A stretch of 64,000 bases of DNA from Ignavibacteria bacterium (GTDB lineage Bacteria > Bacteroidota > Ignavibacteria > Ignavibacteriales > SURF-24), in the NCBI GenBank assembly GCA_025612245.1, contig JAAXKQ010000004.1:1-64000 (forward strand), read 5' to 3'. Of the stretch, positions 17,195-24,661 are shown piece by piece. The first letter of the stretch is position 1. Each line of letters opens with the position of its first letter. A program made the translations under genes and the position numbers. The notes under the pieces are model-generated. The model did no database searches. It was not told where the DNA came from and saw only the letters and a program-made list of their open reading frames with translations.

Positions 17195-18166
17195 CTAAGC
17201 AGCTTTATTAAAAACGTTAATTGCATTCTTCAACGATTCAGTATTTATATGGCTGTATCTTTCCGTTACCGATACAGACGAGTGCCCCAGCAGTTCCTTG
17301 ACTGTGAATATTGAGACGCCTCTTTGCACCAGGTTCGAGGCAAATGAATGCCTCAGGCCATGGAAGTGTACCTTTTCATCCAGACCGATCTCACGGCAGA
17401 CCGCCTTAAACTTCTTGGATACATATTCGAGGGTAAACCGGAAGCCGTTCGATTTACAGAATACATATCCATCATCCTTGCAGCCTCTGAGCTTTAAGTT
17501 TATTAGGACGCCGAACAATTCATCGCAGATCGGGACCGCCCTTTGCTTACGGCTTTTGGTCGTCAGTTCTGAATCGCCAATGAGTATGATCCCGCTTTCC
17601 AGATCAATACTGTGCCACCGGATTTGTACAATTTCACCGACACGGCATCCGGTATAAAAGGCGAAGGTAAAGAGGTCGCCCAATAGATCAGACTTTGCAG
17701 CGGTTACAATCCGAATTAAGTCATCTTCGTCCAGGTAGACGGAACCGAATTCCTGCTGCTTCGGCAATCGTATTTTGTCGAAAGGGTTCTCAGATATGTA
17801 TTCCCAATCTTTTGCTTTATTGAACGCAGCCTTCAAGTTACGGTGATACACCTTGAACCCTTTAGGTGCAGATTTCCTTAAGAACGCCTCGAATCTCTCA
17901 GCGTCTTTTGTTTTAATCTCGCTAAGGCTCTTATCGTCGCCGAAATATTCAGTTAAATGTCTTAGGCTCAGTTCTATTGAACGCCTATACTTTTCAGCGT
18001 GGTTGTCCTGAGAGAATGTCATATATTCACGTCTGAAATCATTAAGAGTCCTGGATTCATCCTTACGGTTATCTTTAATAAAAGTTAACGCCTTCAGTAT
18101 ATTGTCTTTTTCCCCTGAAGATATACCTGAGAGTAATTGGATTAAAAGCTCTGCCTTTTGAGTCAT
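17195..18166 (-). CDS. Tyrosine recombinase/integrase (intact)
   Basis: This is a 323-residue site-specific recombinase. The N-terminal SAM-like core-binding domain (about 60-140) is followed by the catalytic domain. The active-site set is visible: Arg I in GCRVGEIVQIRW, Lys in the beta-hairpin near LTTKSRKQRA, HxxR in HFHGLRHSFAS, the second His in LLGHSSVSV, and the nucleophile Tyr in TERYSHI. The first codon overlaps the stop of the RHH gene (TAATG), so the two are translationally coupled. It is related to the interrupted tRNA-proximal integrase at 20662-21666 (shared AAFNKA, LVQRGVS and LLGH blocks) but clearly a different gene. It would move the RHH-int-helicase element. Confidence 0.9.
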   Translation of the reverse strand: MTQKAELLIQLLSGISSGEKDNILKALTFIKDNRKDESRTLNDFRREYMTFSQDNHAEKYRRSIELSLRHLTEYFGDDKSLSEIKTKDAERFEAFLRKSAPKGFKVYHRNLKAAFNKAKDWEYISENPFDKIRLPKQQEFGSVYLDEDDLIRIVTAAKSDLLGDLFTFAFYTGCRVGEIVQIRWHSIDLESGIILIGDSELTTKSRKQRAVPICDELFGVLINLKLRGCKDDGYVFCKSNGFRFTLEYVSKKFKAVCREIGLDEKVHFHGLRHSFASNLVQRGVSIFTVKELLGHSSVSVTERYSHINTESLKNAINVFNKAA

Positions 18167-18345
18167 TACTCGTTCTCCGACTTCGTATCGATTGTTAACT
18201 TATAGAGGTTGTTCTCTACATATTCGATTAGAATGTACCGGATCATAGAGCTAAAGCTTAAACCTTTAAGCTTTGCCAATTTGTCAAGGTTAATGACATT
18301 TTTAATGTCCAGCCTCGACTGAATTGATTTTGTTTCGTTAGCCAT
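18166..18345 (-). CDS. Small ribbon-helix-helix-like regulator
   Basis: This is a 59-residue protein. After a short polar start it reads SIQSRLDIKNVINLDKLA and continues KGLSFSSMIRYILIEYVEN. That fits a ribbon-helix-helix fold: a beta strand with alternating residues, then two helices with a turn at KGLSFSS. Such proteins act as repressors or recombination directionality factors in mobile elements. A GGAG motif lies eight bases before the ATG. The stop overlaps the integrase start (TAATG). Three phased direct repeats lie 87-147 bp upstream and are candidate operators. It may control integrase and helicase expression or act as excisionase; this is inference. Confidence 0.68.
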   Translation of the reverse strand: MANETKSIQSRLDIKNVINLDKLAKLKGLSFSSMIRYILIEYVENNLYKLTIDTKSENE

Positions 18346-18431
18346 TTTGCTACTCCATTATGAGGGGTAATTGAATTTTAGGCCGCAGAGGTGCGGTCGA
18401 TTAACGGTAGTAAAAGTATGGTGGCTTTTTA

Positions 18432-18492
18432 CGCAGATCAAATTAATCCAGTCCAATAATTGCGCAGATCATCCTTCGAAATGCGCAAATCA
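18432..18492. promoter_or_regulatory. Three helically phased direct repeats upstream of the RHH-integrase operon
   Basis: CGCAGATCA at 18432-18440 and 18463-18471 and CGCAAATCA at 18484-18492 are spaced 31 and 21 bp apart, close to three and two turns of DNA. All have the same orientation. They probably bind the RHH protein or the integrase arm-binding domain. Confidence 0.5.
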
Positions 18493-18638
18493 CTTTAAAA
18501 TGGGAATTGAATGGATTTTTATTGGCTGGGGAGAGTAAATGTGTTGAAAAATTCAGCGATATATTATGAAAGTAGCCTATTCCTTTTAACGAGAAATCAT
18601 TGTAAAATTGTATCATTATTTAATAAGTTTTATGGCAA

Positions 18639-18905
18639 ATGTCTAAAGACAATAATGGTGTAAACCCTAGCTTCTAACAAAAGTTCGAGCAGGCAGCAAA
18701 TAAAATGCACCATAACATGGATGTCGCTGTCGAAGACCGTGATGAGTATACCGCCGAGAATATATTTGGGGTACCTCGGAAATAGCGCTGGTTTTATGTG
18801 CAGGTAAGTCATATTGTGCCTGAAATGGTAAAGCCATAGGCCATAGATCTCGCTCTTGAAAAAGATAGAGTGAAATTGTTACTTCGCGGTTTTTGCAAAA
18901 TTACA
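18639..18905 (+). pseudogene. Relic of hsdM (type I restriction-modification methyltransferase subunit)
   Basis: One plus-strand frame, broken by several stops, matches the start of HsdM proteins. It opens MSKDNNGVNPSF, then a stop, then QKFEQAANKMHHNMD, corresponding to the family's FExKxWxAADKLRxNMDAAEY start. About 40 residues are missing, after which it resumes with VEDRDEYTAENIFGVPRK-stop-RWFYVQ, matching the family's DRDEYxAENIFWVPxEARWSYLQ. Farther on, ALEKDRVKLL resembles the following conserved IEKDNPxLK segment. I know this motif set from the family and have not aligned it by program. No hsdS or hsdR remnant is recognised. It shows that a restriction system once lived here. Confidence 0.65.
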
Positions 18906-18939
18906 TAATATAATATAACGCAAAAAGTATGAGGCTAAA

Positions 18940-19620
18940 ATGTCTTCTATACTCAAAAAAATACTTGGTTTTCCCAAATTGCCAGAAGAGAAGTTGCCCG
19001 ATTGTGGGAAAAACGAAGATTCTAGGGAAATTGAAGGCTACATTGGCTATTTCAGACTGACAGATTGGTGGCGCTCCAATTTCACTGAAGAAGAGCAAAA
19101 TTACATAGTTTCGAGATTTGTTCCTTTGGGAAGCTGTTCTCTAGTCCAAGGCAAAGTCGGCAGTACATCACAAAGTGCGATTGATTTCCTTCAATCTATG
19201 AAGTCCTGGTTTAGGAAAAAAGAGGATTATTCTATTTATATCCGAATTCATATGCAAATCGATGAATTAGCCAAGGCAAATCCTTCTGTTAAGCCCGGAT
19301 ATGTAAGAGGACGGCACTTTTGTACCTATACAGATGATGTTAATGCATTAATTAAGGATAATCTTTTATCTGAAGCAGAATCATTACTTCTGGAATTAGT
19401 AGCAGCTACTGAAGCCGAAAGTAAATGCAAGGGATGGAGGGCTGCGCCATGGTATTACGATAAACTATCTATTATTTACAAGAAACGTAAGGAATACACT
19501 AAAGCGCTTCAAATCCTTGAGCGGTACTCGGAACAATGTCATGCTCCTGGGACAATGCCTGCAACTCTTGCCAAACGTCTCGAACGAATAAGAGGACTTC
19601 TTCAAAAATCAAGTTCATAA
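18940..19620 (+). CDS. Unknown protein with C-terminal TPR-like helices
   Basis: This is a 226-residue soluble protein I cannot assign to a named family. The middle has a Trp- and Cys-containing segment (GYFRLTDWWRSNFTEEEQN). The C-terminal half is helical with TPR-like pairs (LIKDNLLSEAESLLLELVAA, then WYYDKLSIIYKKRKEYTKAL). The start has GAGG seven bases upstream. The gene follows the hsdM relic directly and is 29 bp from the CoiA-like gene on the same strand, so the two are probably one operon. It has no signal peptide or membrane segment. It could be a partner, sensor or immunity factor of the nuclease; that is inference from position only. Confidence 0.65.
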   Translation: MSSILKKILGFPKLPEEKLPDCGKNEDSREIEGYIGYFRLTDWWRSNFTEEEQNYIVSRFVPLGSCSLVQGKVGSTSQSAIDFLQSMKSWFRKKEDYSIYIRIHMQIDELAKANPSVKPGYVRGRHFCTYTDDVNALIKDNLLSEAESLLLELVAATEAESKCKGWRAAPWYYDKLSIIYKKRKEYTKALQILERYSEQCHAPGTMPATLAKRLERIRGLLQKSSS

Positions 19621-19649
19621 TATTCCATTATTATGAGGAACGAACTGAA

Positions 19650-20498
19650 ATGGCAATCAAAGCATATGACAGTAAAGGGGAAATAGTATTGGCCTTTGAG
19701 GTAGCAGAACGTGACATTGAATATACCTGCTGCAATTGTGGTAATAAAATGTCTTTCGTGAATGCCAATATTAAAGTGAAACACTTCAGACATTTAGTAG
19801 AATGCAATTGTGATCCAGAACCTGAAACAGCAGCTCATATATTCTACAAGAGAACTGTATTTCAAATATTGAAGAAAATGAACCTTGGCGAGGTATTACT
19901 TGAACATTCGCTCGATGGTATTGCGCGACCAGATATATTTGTTAAGCGTGAGAATGCACCGGATATAGCTATTGAAGTTCAGGCAACTAATATGGAACTG
20001 GACTCTTTCTACCAAAAGATTGCCTACTATTTATTACAAGGCTTTATTACAGTATACTTATTTATTACAGAAGAGGATAAAGGGGATTTTCTCTACAGTC
20101 CCAGAGAGCACATATATTCTCTTAAAGAATTCGAAAAGCGCATACTTTATCATAAAATTTTTGGGCCTACGGTTAAAGCTGCATACATACGTGGCGAAAC
20201 AATCCGTGTGCCCATATTTAATCCAAAATGGGCAAAAGGGGGAGAGGAATATTGTAGAACTAGATTCATTATTGATCATCAACAAAGTTACGCGAAAAAT
20301 ATTAGGGAGTATTTTGAAGATTTGCGAAACTTTAAAATCAATCGTTCCAACTGCAAACATCTATTTACAAAACATAAGCTGCATACGGATGATAAAATCG
20401 TTAGATACCAGACAGTATGTGGAATATGCGGCAAGCATATGGGGTGGCTACCAAATAAAAAGGCTCTGGAACTAGGACTTCCATTTCCAAACAAATAA
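19650..20498 (+). CDS. CoiA-like nuclease family protein
   Basis: This 282-residue protein has the layout of the CoiA-like family: a CxxC zinc motif (CCNCGNKMSF, about 26-35), KHFRHL, then ETAAHIFYKRTVF. A PD-(D/E)xK-type core follows: GIARPDIFV (about 90) and APDIAIEVQAT (about 103-113), giving the D...ExQ pair expected of the nuclease fold. A C-terminal second CxxC (CGICGKHMGW) may bind another zinc. I chose the ATG at 19650 because GAGGAAC precedes it and the zinc domain starts right after. CoiA itself aids competence, but relatives on islands are often linked to defence. Here it is paired with the TPR-like gene at 18940 beside restriction-modification debris. Confidence 0.68.
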   Translation: MAIKAYDSKGEIVLAFEVAERDIEYTCCNCGNKMSFVNANIKVKHFRHLVECNCDPEPETAAHIFYKRTVFQILKKMNLGEVLLEHSLDGIARPDIFVKRENAPDIAIEVQATNMELDSFYQKIAYYLLQGFITVYLFITEEDKGDFLYSPREHIYSLKEFEKRILYHKIFGPTVKAAYIRGETIRVPIFNPKWAKGGEEYCRTRFIIDHQQSYAKNIREYFEDLRNFKINRSNCKHLFTKHKLHTDDKIVRYQTVCGICGKHMGWLPNKKALELGLPFPNK

Positions 20499-20518
20499 TC
20501 TTGAGCATTCTTATCAAG

Positions 20519-20543
20519 ACTTATAAATATGCTATTTATAAGT
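20519..20543 (+). terminator. Hairpin after the CoiA-like gene
   Basis: ACTTATAAAT and ATTTATAAGT form a perfect 10-bp, AT-only stem with a 5-nt loop, 20 bp after the stop codon. No T run follows directly, so termination strength is doubtful. Confidence 0.4.
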
Positions 20544-20661
20544 TAAGTAATCTTATTAGTAGAAAATATACTTCAAAATCAATAAGAGGTACCTCTTTCA
20601 ACAATATTAAACCGAGAGACAAATGCATCTGCCATATTCCTTGCAACTGCAGTTGTGTAAC

Positions 20662-21666
20662 TCAATCGAGTAAGCCTATTGCGTCATGTAAATTCTTATT
20701 CTGCAGGTGAGCATATATCTGTGTTGTTGTCTGATCCTCGTGGCCAAGCAAATCTTTGACAACGTATAAAGAAACTCCACGCTGAACAAGCGAGCTCGCA
20801 AAGTCATGGCGCAGGTCGTGAAAATGAATACGGTCGTCTAATCCCGCGCCCCGGACAGCCTTCTTAAACTGGTGGCTAATATAATCGTTGTGATATTTGT
20901 AACCGCTTGGGTTTGTGAAGACGTATTTGCTACTGCTCCTGCTATGGAGCTTCACAAGCAGTTCCCGTAAGTTGTTGTTAATCGGTATGACTCTTTCACG
21001 CCTGCTCTTTGTCATAAACGAATCGGTGATCTGGACTCTTATAACGTTATCCTTGAAATTGACGGCGTCCCACTGCAGATTCGTAATTTCGTTCTGACGC
21101 ATGCCGGTATGGAAGCCGAAAAAGAACAGATACCTTAACGAAGGGTTCTTCGTGTTCGCCATAATCTTATCGAGGTCGGCCTTGGTAATAAATACGGGCA
21201 ACGTCTTGGGTATCCTGGGCAGCTTTATCTTGCGTATAGAATTTTCTGTCAGATAGCCCTATTCAACGGCTTTATTAAACGCGGCTTTCAACGTTCTGTG
21301 GTATAGATGAGCGGCGTAATTAGCCTGCTGGTACACCGACATAAAGAACTTCTCGAAGTCGCGTACCTTAAGGGAGGCAAGGGGGATGTCGCCCAGGCTC
21401 TCAACCAGCTTCTTAAACGACAGTTTTACGCTTCTCAGATACTGAGGCGATCTCGTCTTCTCAATGTATCCTTGATACTCATAGCGGAATTTATTCAGCG
21501 TCACGTATTCGGGTTTGGGCGCCGCCGCCATCATTCGCTTAAGATCGGATATGAACTTCAGGGCGTCCGCTTTATTCCTCGACTTCGTGGACATTCTGCG
21601 GCTGCAGCAGCTTTCAACGTCAAAGTATTCAACGTAATAGATATCTTTACGCTTAAACAAAAACAT
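20662..21666 (-). pseudogene. tRNA-proximal tyrosine integrase interrupted by a single in-frame amber codon
   Basis: Read in one frame from the ATG at 21666 (preceded by GGAGG), the gene encodes an integrase of about 334 codons with a single TAG at 21259-21261. The N-terminal part (136 codons) holds the core-binding domain and ends AAFNKAVE. The frame resumes GYLTENSIRKIKLPRI and keeps all catalytic residues: Arg in GMRQNEI, HDLRH, LLGHEDQ and Tyr in QIYAHL. The intact paralogue at 17195 has Trp at the aligned position (AKDWEYISENP), so TGG to TAG is the likely single change. It may be a fresh pseudogene, or read through by suppression. Its place next to tRNA-Thr marks it as the integrase that made the island. 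Confidence 0.8.
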
Positions 21667-21719
21667 ATAACCTCCGTTTTGATGATGGTTGGATCGGAAG
21701 TGTTCAGCTAAAGCGTTAC

Positions 21720-21727
21720 TGTACAGT
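21720..21727. promoter_or_regulatory. Single TGTACAGT motif
   Basis: A third copy of TGTACAGT near the right end of the island, about 55 bp upstream of the interrupted integrase start. Possible outer recombinase- or repressor-binding site. Confidence 0.35.
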
Positions 21728-21820
21728 GATTTTACTGCGCCTGCGTTTTTCAAGGAGCCGGTAAATGCTGCGTTATTGAAGCGAAATCGAAGAATATTGA
21801 CGGTTCTGGTGGCGCTACGC

Positions 21821-21840
21821 TGTACAGTGAATTGTACAGT
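21821..21840. promoter_or_regulatory. TGTACAGT pair near the right end of the island
   Basis: TGTACAGT at 21821-21828 and 21833-21840 are separated by four bases, the same geometry as at 12263-12282. The pair lies about 70 bp from the tRNA 3' end, between it and the integrase gene, where arm-type integrase sites are expected. Confidence 0.55.
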
Positions 21841-21861
21841 GAAGCGTATGTTTAAAACAGA

Positions 21862-21889
21862 AAAACCGTCCTTGAAGTAAGACGGTTTT
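21862..21889 (-). terminator. Terminator downstream of tRNA-Thr
   Basis: AAAACCGTC and GACGGTTTT form a 9-bp perfect stem with a 10-nt loop, and a T run follows on the minus strand. It lies 20 bp past the 3' end of the tRNA gene and separates it from the integrase gene. Confidence 0.75.
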
Positions 21890-21908
21890 CTTTGTTTTTG
21901 CTCTATTT

Positions 21909-21984
21909 TGGAGCTGGTGGAGGGACTTGAACCCCCGACCAGCTGATTACAAATCAGCTGCTCTACCAACTGAGCTACACCAGC
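21909..21984 (-). tRNA. tRNA-Thr (anticodon TGT)
   Basis: This is a 76-nt cloverleaf including an encoded CCA. On the minus strand the acceptor arms are GCTGGTG and CACCAGC. The D arm is AGCTCAGTTGGTAGAGC. The anticodon arm is CTGAT-TTTGTAA-TCAG-type with anticodon TGT. The T arm is CGGGGGTTCAAGTCCCTC. The gene is complete, since island insertion preserved its 3' end. Its 3' half is the attachment site of the adjacent island. Confidence 0.95.
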
Positions 21985-22155
21985 GTATTCCTGAGTCCCT
22001 AAAATAAAATTTTTTTCTTTCCTGCGCAAGATTAATTATCAAATAAACCATTTTTTTTAATATTTTCTGTGGTAAAAATATTGCCCGTTTTGCTTACCCG
22101 CTCCGGGCCCTTTTTTTTCTTTATATTCTTTTATACCCGTCTTTAGGATTTTTTT

Positions 22156-22923
22156 ATGCTTTCTAAAATTGAACTTAAATATTATGCCTCCCTCCTCAGA
22201 AAGAAAATTCGCTCCGAAGAGGGCAAATTTATCGCCGAGGGCCGCCGCATGTTAGAGGAAGGCCTCCATAGCTCTTATAAATGCGAAATTGTATTCGCTT
22301 CTACACATTTCAGGGAGAATAATCCCGATTTTATGGAGGAATTCTCAGACTTGAACCTCAGAATTGAAAATGTTACAAATTCAGATTTCCTGAAGCTAAG
22401 CGACACGGAAAATCCGCAGGGAATTGCCGCCGCCTTCCAAATGCCAGACGTGAAAGATAATATTGGGAGATCGGACCTGATTGTGGCTCTTGAAAACGTT
22501 TCGGATCCCGGAAACGCCGGCACAATTATACGCACAAGCGACTGGTTCGGCATTAAGGAGGTCGTTTTAAGCCAGAATTCGGTTGAACTTTATAACCCAA
22601 AGGTCCTCAGAAGCAGCATGGGTTCCGTCTTTCACCTCCACGCATTTGAGTCGCAGGATTTCTTAGCTACATTAAATGAATTGAAATCCAAAGGGTACAA
22701 AATCCTCTGCGCCGATATGGAAGGGGAGGATGTGTTCGGCTTCAGTTCCAAGGGGAAGTCGGTTATTGTTCTTTCAAGCGAGGCACAGGGTCCTTCTGAA
22801 GAGCTTCTTGCCATGAGCGACAGTGTTTTGGCCATTCCGAGGCTCGGGCAGGCGGAGTCGCTTAACGTTGCAAGTGCCTCGGCGGTGATTCTGGGAGAGG
22901 TTACGAGAAGGAGGGATTTTTAG
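22156..22923 (+). CDS. TrmH/SpoU-family RNA 2'-O-methyltransferase
   Basis: This 255-residue S-adenosylmethionine-dependent enzyme would methylate a ribose 2'-OH of rRNA or tRNA. A substrate-binding N-terminal domain (about 1-95, KFIAEGRRMLEEGL) is followed by the knotted SPOUT domain. It has all three family motifs: motif 1 ENVSDPGNAGTIIRTSDWFG (about 114-133), motif 2 IVLSSEAQGPS, and motif 3 AIPRLGQAESLNVASASAVI at the C terminus. It is closest in layout to RlmB/TsnR-like members that recognise rRNA. The exact target cannot be read. It is a stand-alone gene just outside the island, 171 bp from the tRNA. Confidence 0.9.
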   Translation: MLSKIELKYYASLLRKKIRSEEGKFIAEGRRMLEEGLHSSYKCEIVFASTHFRENNPDFMEEFSDLNLRIENVTNSDFLKLSDTENPQGIAAAFQMPDVKDNIGRSDLIVALENVSDPGNAGTIIRTSDWFGIKEVVLSQNSVELYNPKVLRSSMGSVFHLHAFESQDFLATLNELKSKGYKILCADMEGEDVFGFSSKGKSVIVLSSEAQGPSEELLAMSDSVLAIPRLGQAESLNVASASAVILGEVTRRRDF

Positions 22924-22992
22924 TTTTAAGTTTTGAGTTTTAAGTTTTAAGTTGGGAAAGAGGTTCAAAGTTCGAGGTTCGAGGTTTTAAGG
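22924..22992. repeat. Short tandem GTTTTAAGTTTTGA-type repeats
   Basis: Degenerate tandem units (AGTTTTAAGTTTTGAGTTTTAA and similar, followed by TTCGAGGTTCGAGG) directly after the methyltransferase stop. Probably slippage-derived intergenic sequence. Confidence 0.5.
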
Positions 22993-23033
22993 AGGAAAGG
23001 AATATGGAGGGTAAGGAATTGGGCTTGGATTCA

Positions 23034-23165
23034 GCCCGGGGGCAGTCTATCCGGAGCTTGGGGGATGTGTGGGGGATTAATGGTTCCCGGGGGTCCCGAT
23101 CCCTATCGGGATTTGGTTGCCCCGGGCTATAGACATGTTGCCCCTCAAAAGGGGCTTTCGGGTAC
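23034..23165. repeat. Dispersed GC-rich extragenic repeat, second copy
   Basis: 23034-23065 is identical to 261-292, and about 23110-23151 closely matches 330-373. GCCCGGGGGCA at the left and TGCCCCGGGC at the right are complementary, so the whole may fold. A small internal hairpin, TCCCGATCCC-TATCGGGA, lies near 23095-23111. This is similar in style to REP/BIME elements. Confidence 0.65.
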
Positions 23166-23222
23166 CCCGTTTGCATGTGTGTATGCATAAATAACGCTTT
23201 AATATATAAATAGCCGAAGCGT

Positions 23223-24185
23223 CTACAATGGTTTTACGGGAAGGCAGACTTCCAGCTTGAATTTCCTTTCGGGATCACTTTTCGGATCGTTCAGGTATAT
23301 TTCAAATGAAGGGAAATCTCCCGGCTGGTATCCGCTCTGCGGCAGCCATTTGCTGTAAACTTCTTTGTATGCTTTGTCTATTCCATCCTGCAAGCCTTCG
23401 TATGTGTAAGTGGCACACGTCAGCTCGGGCATGTCCATTACTCCAATACCTTTCTCCTCCTTTATGTTCTCAGGCACGCTTATGCATGCATTGTAACGGC
23501 ACTTGTCGGCAGGAGTAATATCGGGGTTATCCAGTGATATGCCTAAAAATACGGTGTCGGGTTTTAAGAGTCCCCTTGGGGCCGCCCAGCGGCAGAGTTT
23601 ATCAAACGCCTGTCCGATCTTGGAATTATAGCCCTCGTGGTGGCTAACGTAAGCAAGGTGAAGCGCGGGTTTGGTTTTAATTTCAACGTTCATTGTTATC
23701 CTCCGTAAATTTGTTTCAGGTGAATTGTTATCTACAGAGGAAAAATAAACTTCTTCTATGCGGAATTCTTTCCAATTCCTGCTATGCTCTTTGCAATTCT
23801 TGCTTTCTTCGTTTAACGCCTTTGCATGCTCAATGAAGCCGGATTCCCGCCATTCGGTTGCATTGCATCCGAAGTGTTCCTTGAATGACCTGGCAAAACT
23901 GGCCGAAGAGGAAAATCCGCACCTCAAGGCGGCGTCTGTTATGCTTAAGGACCTGTCGGTTACAAGAAGATTTGCGGCTTTTTCCAGTTTAAGTCTTTTA
24001 ACCATCTCCAGCGGAGTTTCGCCCGTAAGGGCGCTGAAGAGACGGTGGAAGTGATATGGCGAGAAATAGGCTTCACGGGAAAGAATTTCCAGAGAAAGGT
24101 CCTTATCCAGGTTGTCGTTTATATAATTGAGGACTCTCCGGATCCTGCTTTCATATTCTTTTATCGATTCCTGTCTGATTTTCAT
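23223..24185 (-). CDS. AraC-family regulator with GyrI-like effector domain
   Basis: This 320-residue transcription factor resembles Rob/BmrR-type regulators that sense small molecules. The N-terminal AraC DNA-binding domain (about 10-115) has two helix-turn-helix units: LSREAYFSPYHFHRLFSALT and ITDAALRCGFSSSASFARSF. After a linker, about 165-320 forms a GyrI-like ligand-binding domain (KTKPALHLAYVSHHEGYN..., MPELTCATYTYEG). The DNA-binding domain comes first, as in Rob. No obvious target gene is adjacent, so the ligand and regulon are unknown. Confidence 0.9.
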   Translation of the reverse strand: MKIRQESIKEYESRIRRVLNYINDNLDKDLSLEILSREAYFSPYHFHRLFSALTGETPLEMVKRLKLEKAANLLVTDRSLSITDAALRCGFSSSASFARSFKEHFGCNATEWRESGFIEHAKALNEESKNCKEHSRNWKEFRIEEVYFSSVDNNSPETNLRRITMNVEIKTKPALHLAYVSHHEGYNSKIGQAFDKLCRWAAPRGLLKPDTVFLGISLDNPDITPADKCRYNACISVPENIKEEKGIGVMDMPELTCATYTYEGLQDGIDKAYKEVYSKWLPQSGYQPGDFPSFEIYLNDPKSDPERKFKLEVCLPVKPL

Positions 24186-24253
24186 GATGTACCGCCTGAA
24201 AACTTAGGAACCTCCGGTTGTAAAAGCAGGGAGGCTCCTGAATTTGTGAAGAC

Positions 24254-24661
24254 CTAGTTAATTCCTTTTCCCTTCAGGAAAGGGGAGTACTTCTGGTCGG
24301 TTTCAAGTATGTGGTGAGTAATCCATTCCCTCAGGTAATTCAATACATCTATAGATATAAATGCAGAGCCTTCATTAAAGCTTTTCTGGAAGCCGGATAC
24401 GTGGTCTACAAAGTCCGTGTGCTCTTTTTTATGGGAGAGGTATCCGGGGTAGAAATTCTGAGCCAGGTATTTTTCTTCAAGAGAAAAGTGGTAGATGGTA
24501 TAATCCACCAGATTCTTAAGTATCGGAGCCATAATATCTTTGGCTTTGCCGATTTTCATTGCGTCGTGAAGCTCGTTAATGTAGCCAATGAGCTTCATGT
24601 GCTGTTTATCTATGTCGTCAATTCCGACGCTGAACCTTGAATTCCATGTAATAAAAGCCAT
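24254..24661 (-). CDS. Bacteriohemerythrin
   Basis: This 135-residue non-haem di-iron oxygen-binding protein has the family's signature ligands in order: VGIDDIDKQH (His about 21), YHFSLEEKYL (His about 57 and Glu about 61), HKKEH (two His near 76-80) and ITHHILETD (His about 115 and Asp about 120). Residues are approximate. It may store or sense oxygen in a cell living with variable oxygen. It is a single gene with no obvious operon partners. Confidence 0.93.
   Translation of the reverse strand: MAFITWNSRFSVGIDDIDKQHMKLIGYINELHDAMKIGKAKDIMAPILKNLVDYTIYHFSLEEKYLAQNFYPGYLSHKKEHTDFVDHVSGFQKSFNEGSAFISIDVLNYLREWITHHILETDQKYSPFLKGKGIN

Larger units (their letters stand above)
12166..21954. mobile_element. 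Genomic island integrated at tRNA-Thr
   Basis: The island is bounded on the right by the 3' end of an intact tRNA-Thr gene (21909-21984) and on the left by a degenerate copy of that 3' end (12166-12213). Both ends carry a TGTACAGT-N4-TGTACAGT pair (12263-12282 and 21821-21840). It encodes two tyrosine recombinases (one nonsense-interrupted and tRNA-proximal), an SF3 helicase, an RHH protein, HNH and CoiA-like proteins, and an hsdM relic. Long stretches without intact genes suggest old and layered insertions. The diverged left end means the whole island is probably no longer excisable. The left limit is an inference from the tRNA fragment. Confidence 0.7.

Noticed and set aside
18630-18812. 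60-codon minus-strand frame
   Set aside because: It is the antisense shadow of the hsdM relic, which has recognisable family motifs on the plus strand.
21667-22029. N-terminal extension of the interrupted integrase across the tRNA gene
   Set aside because: The frame is open upstream through tRNA-Thr, but the ATG at 21666 has a strong GGAGG and matches where the integrase starts.
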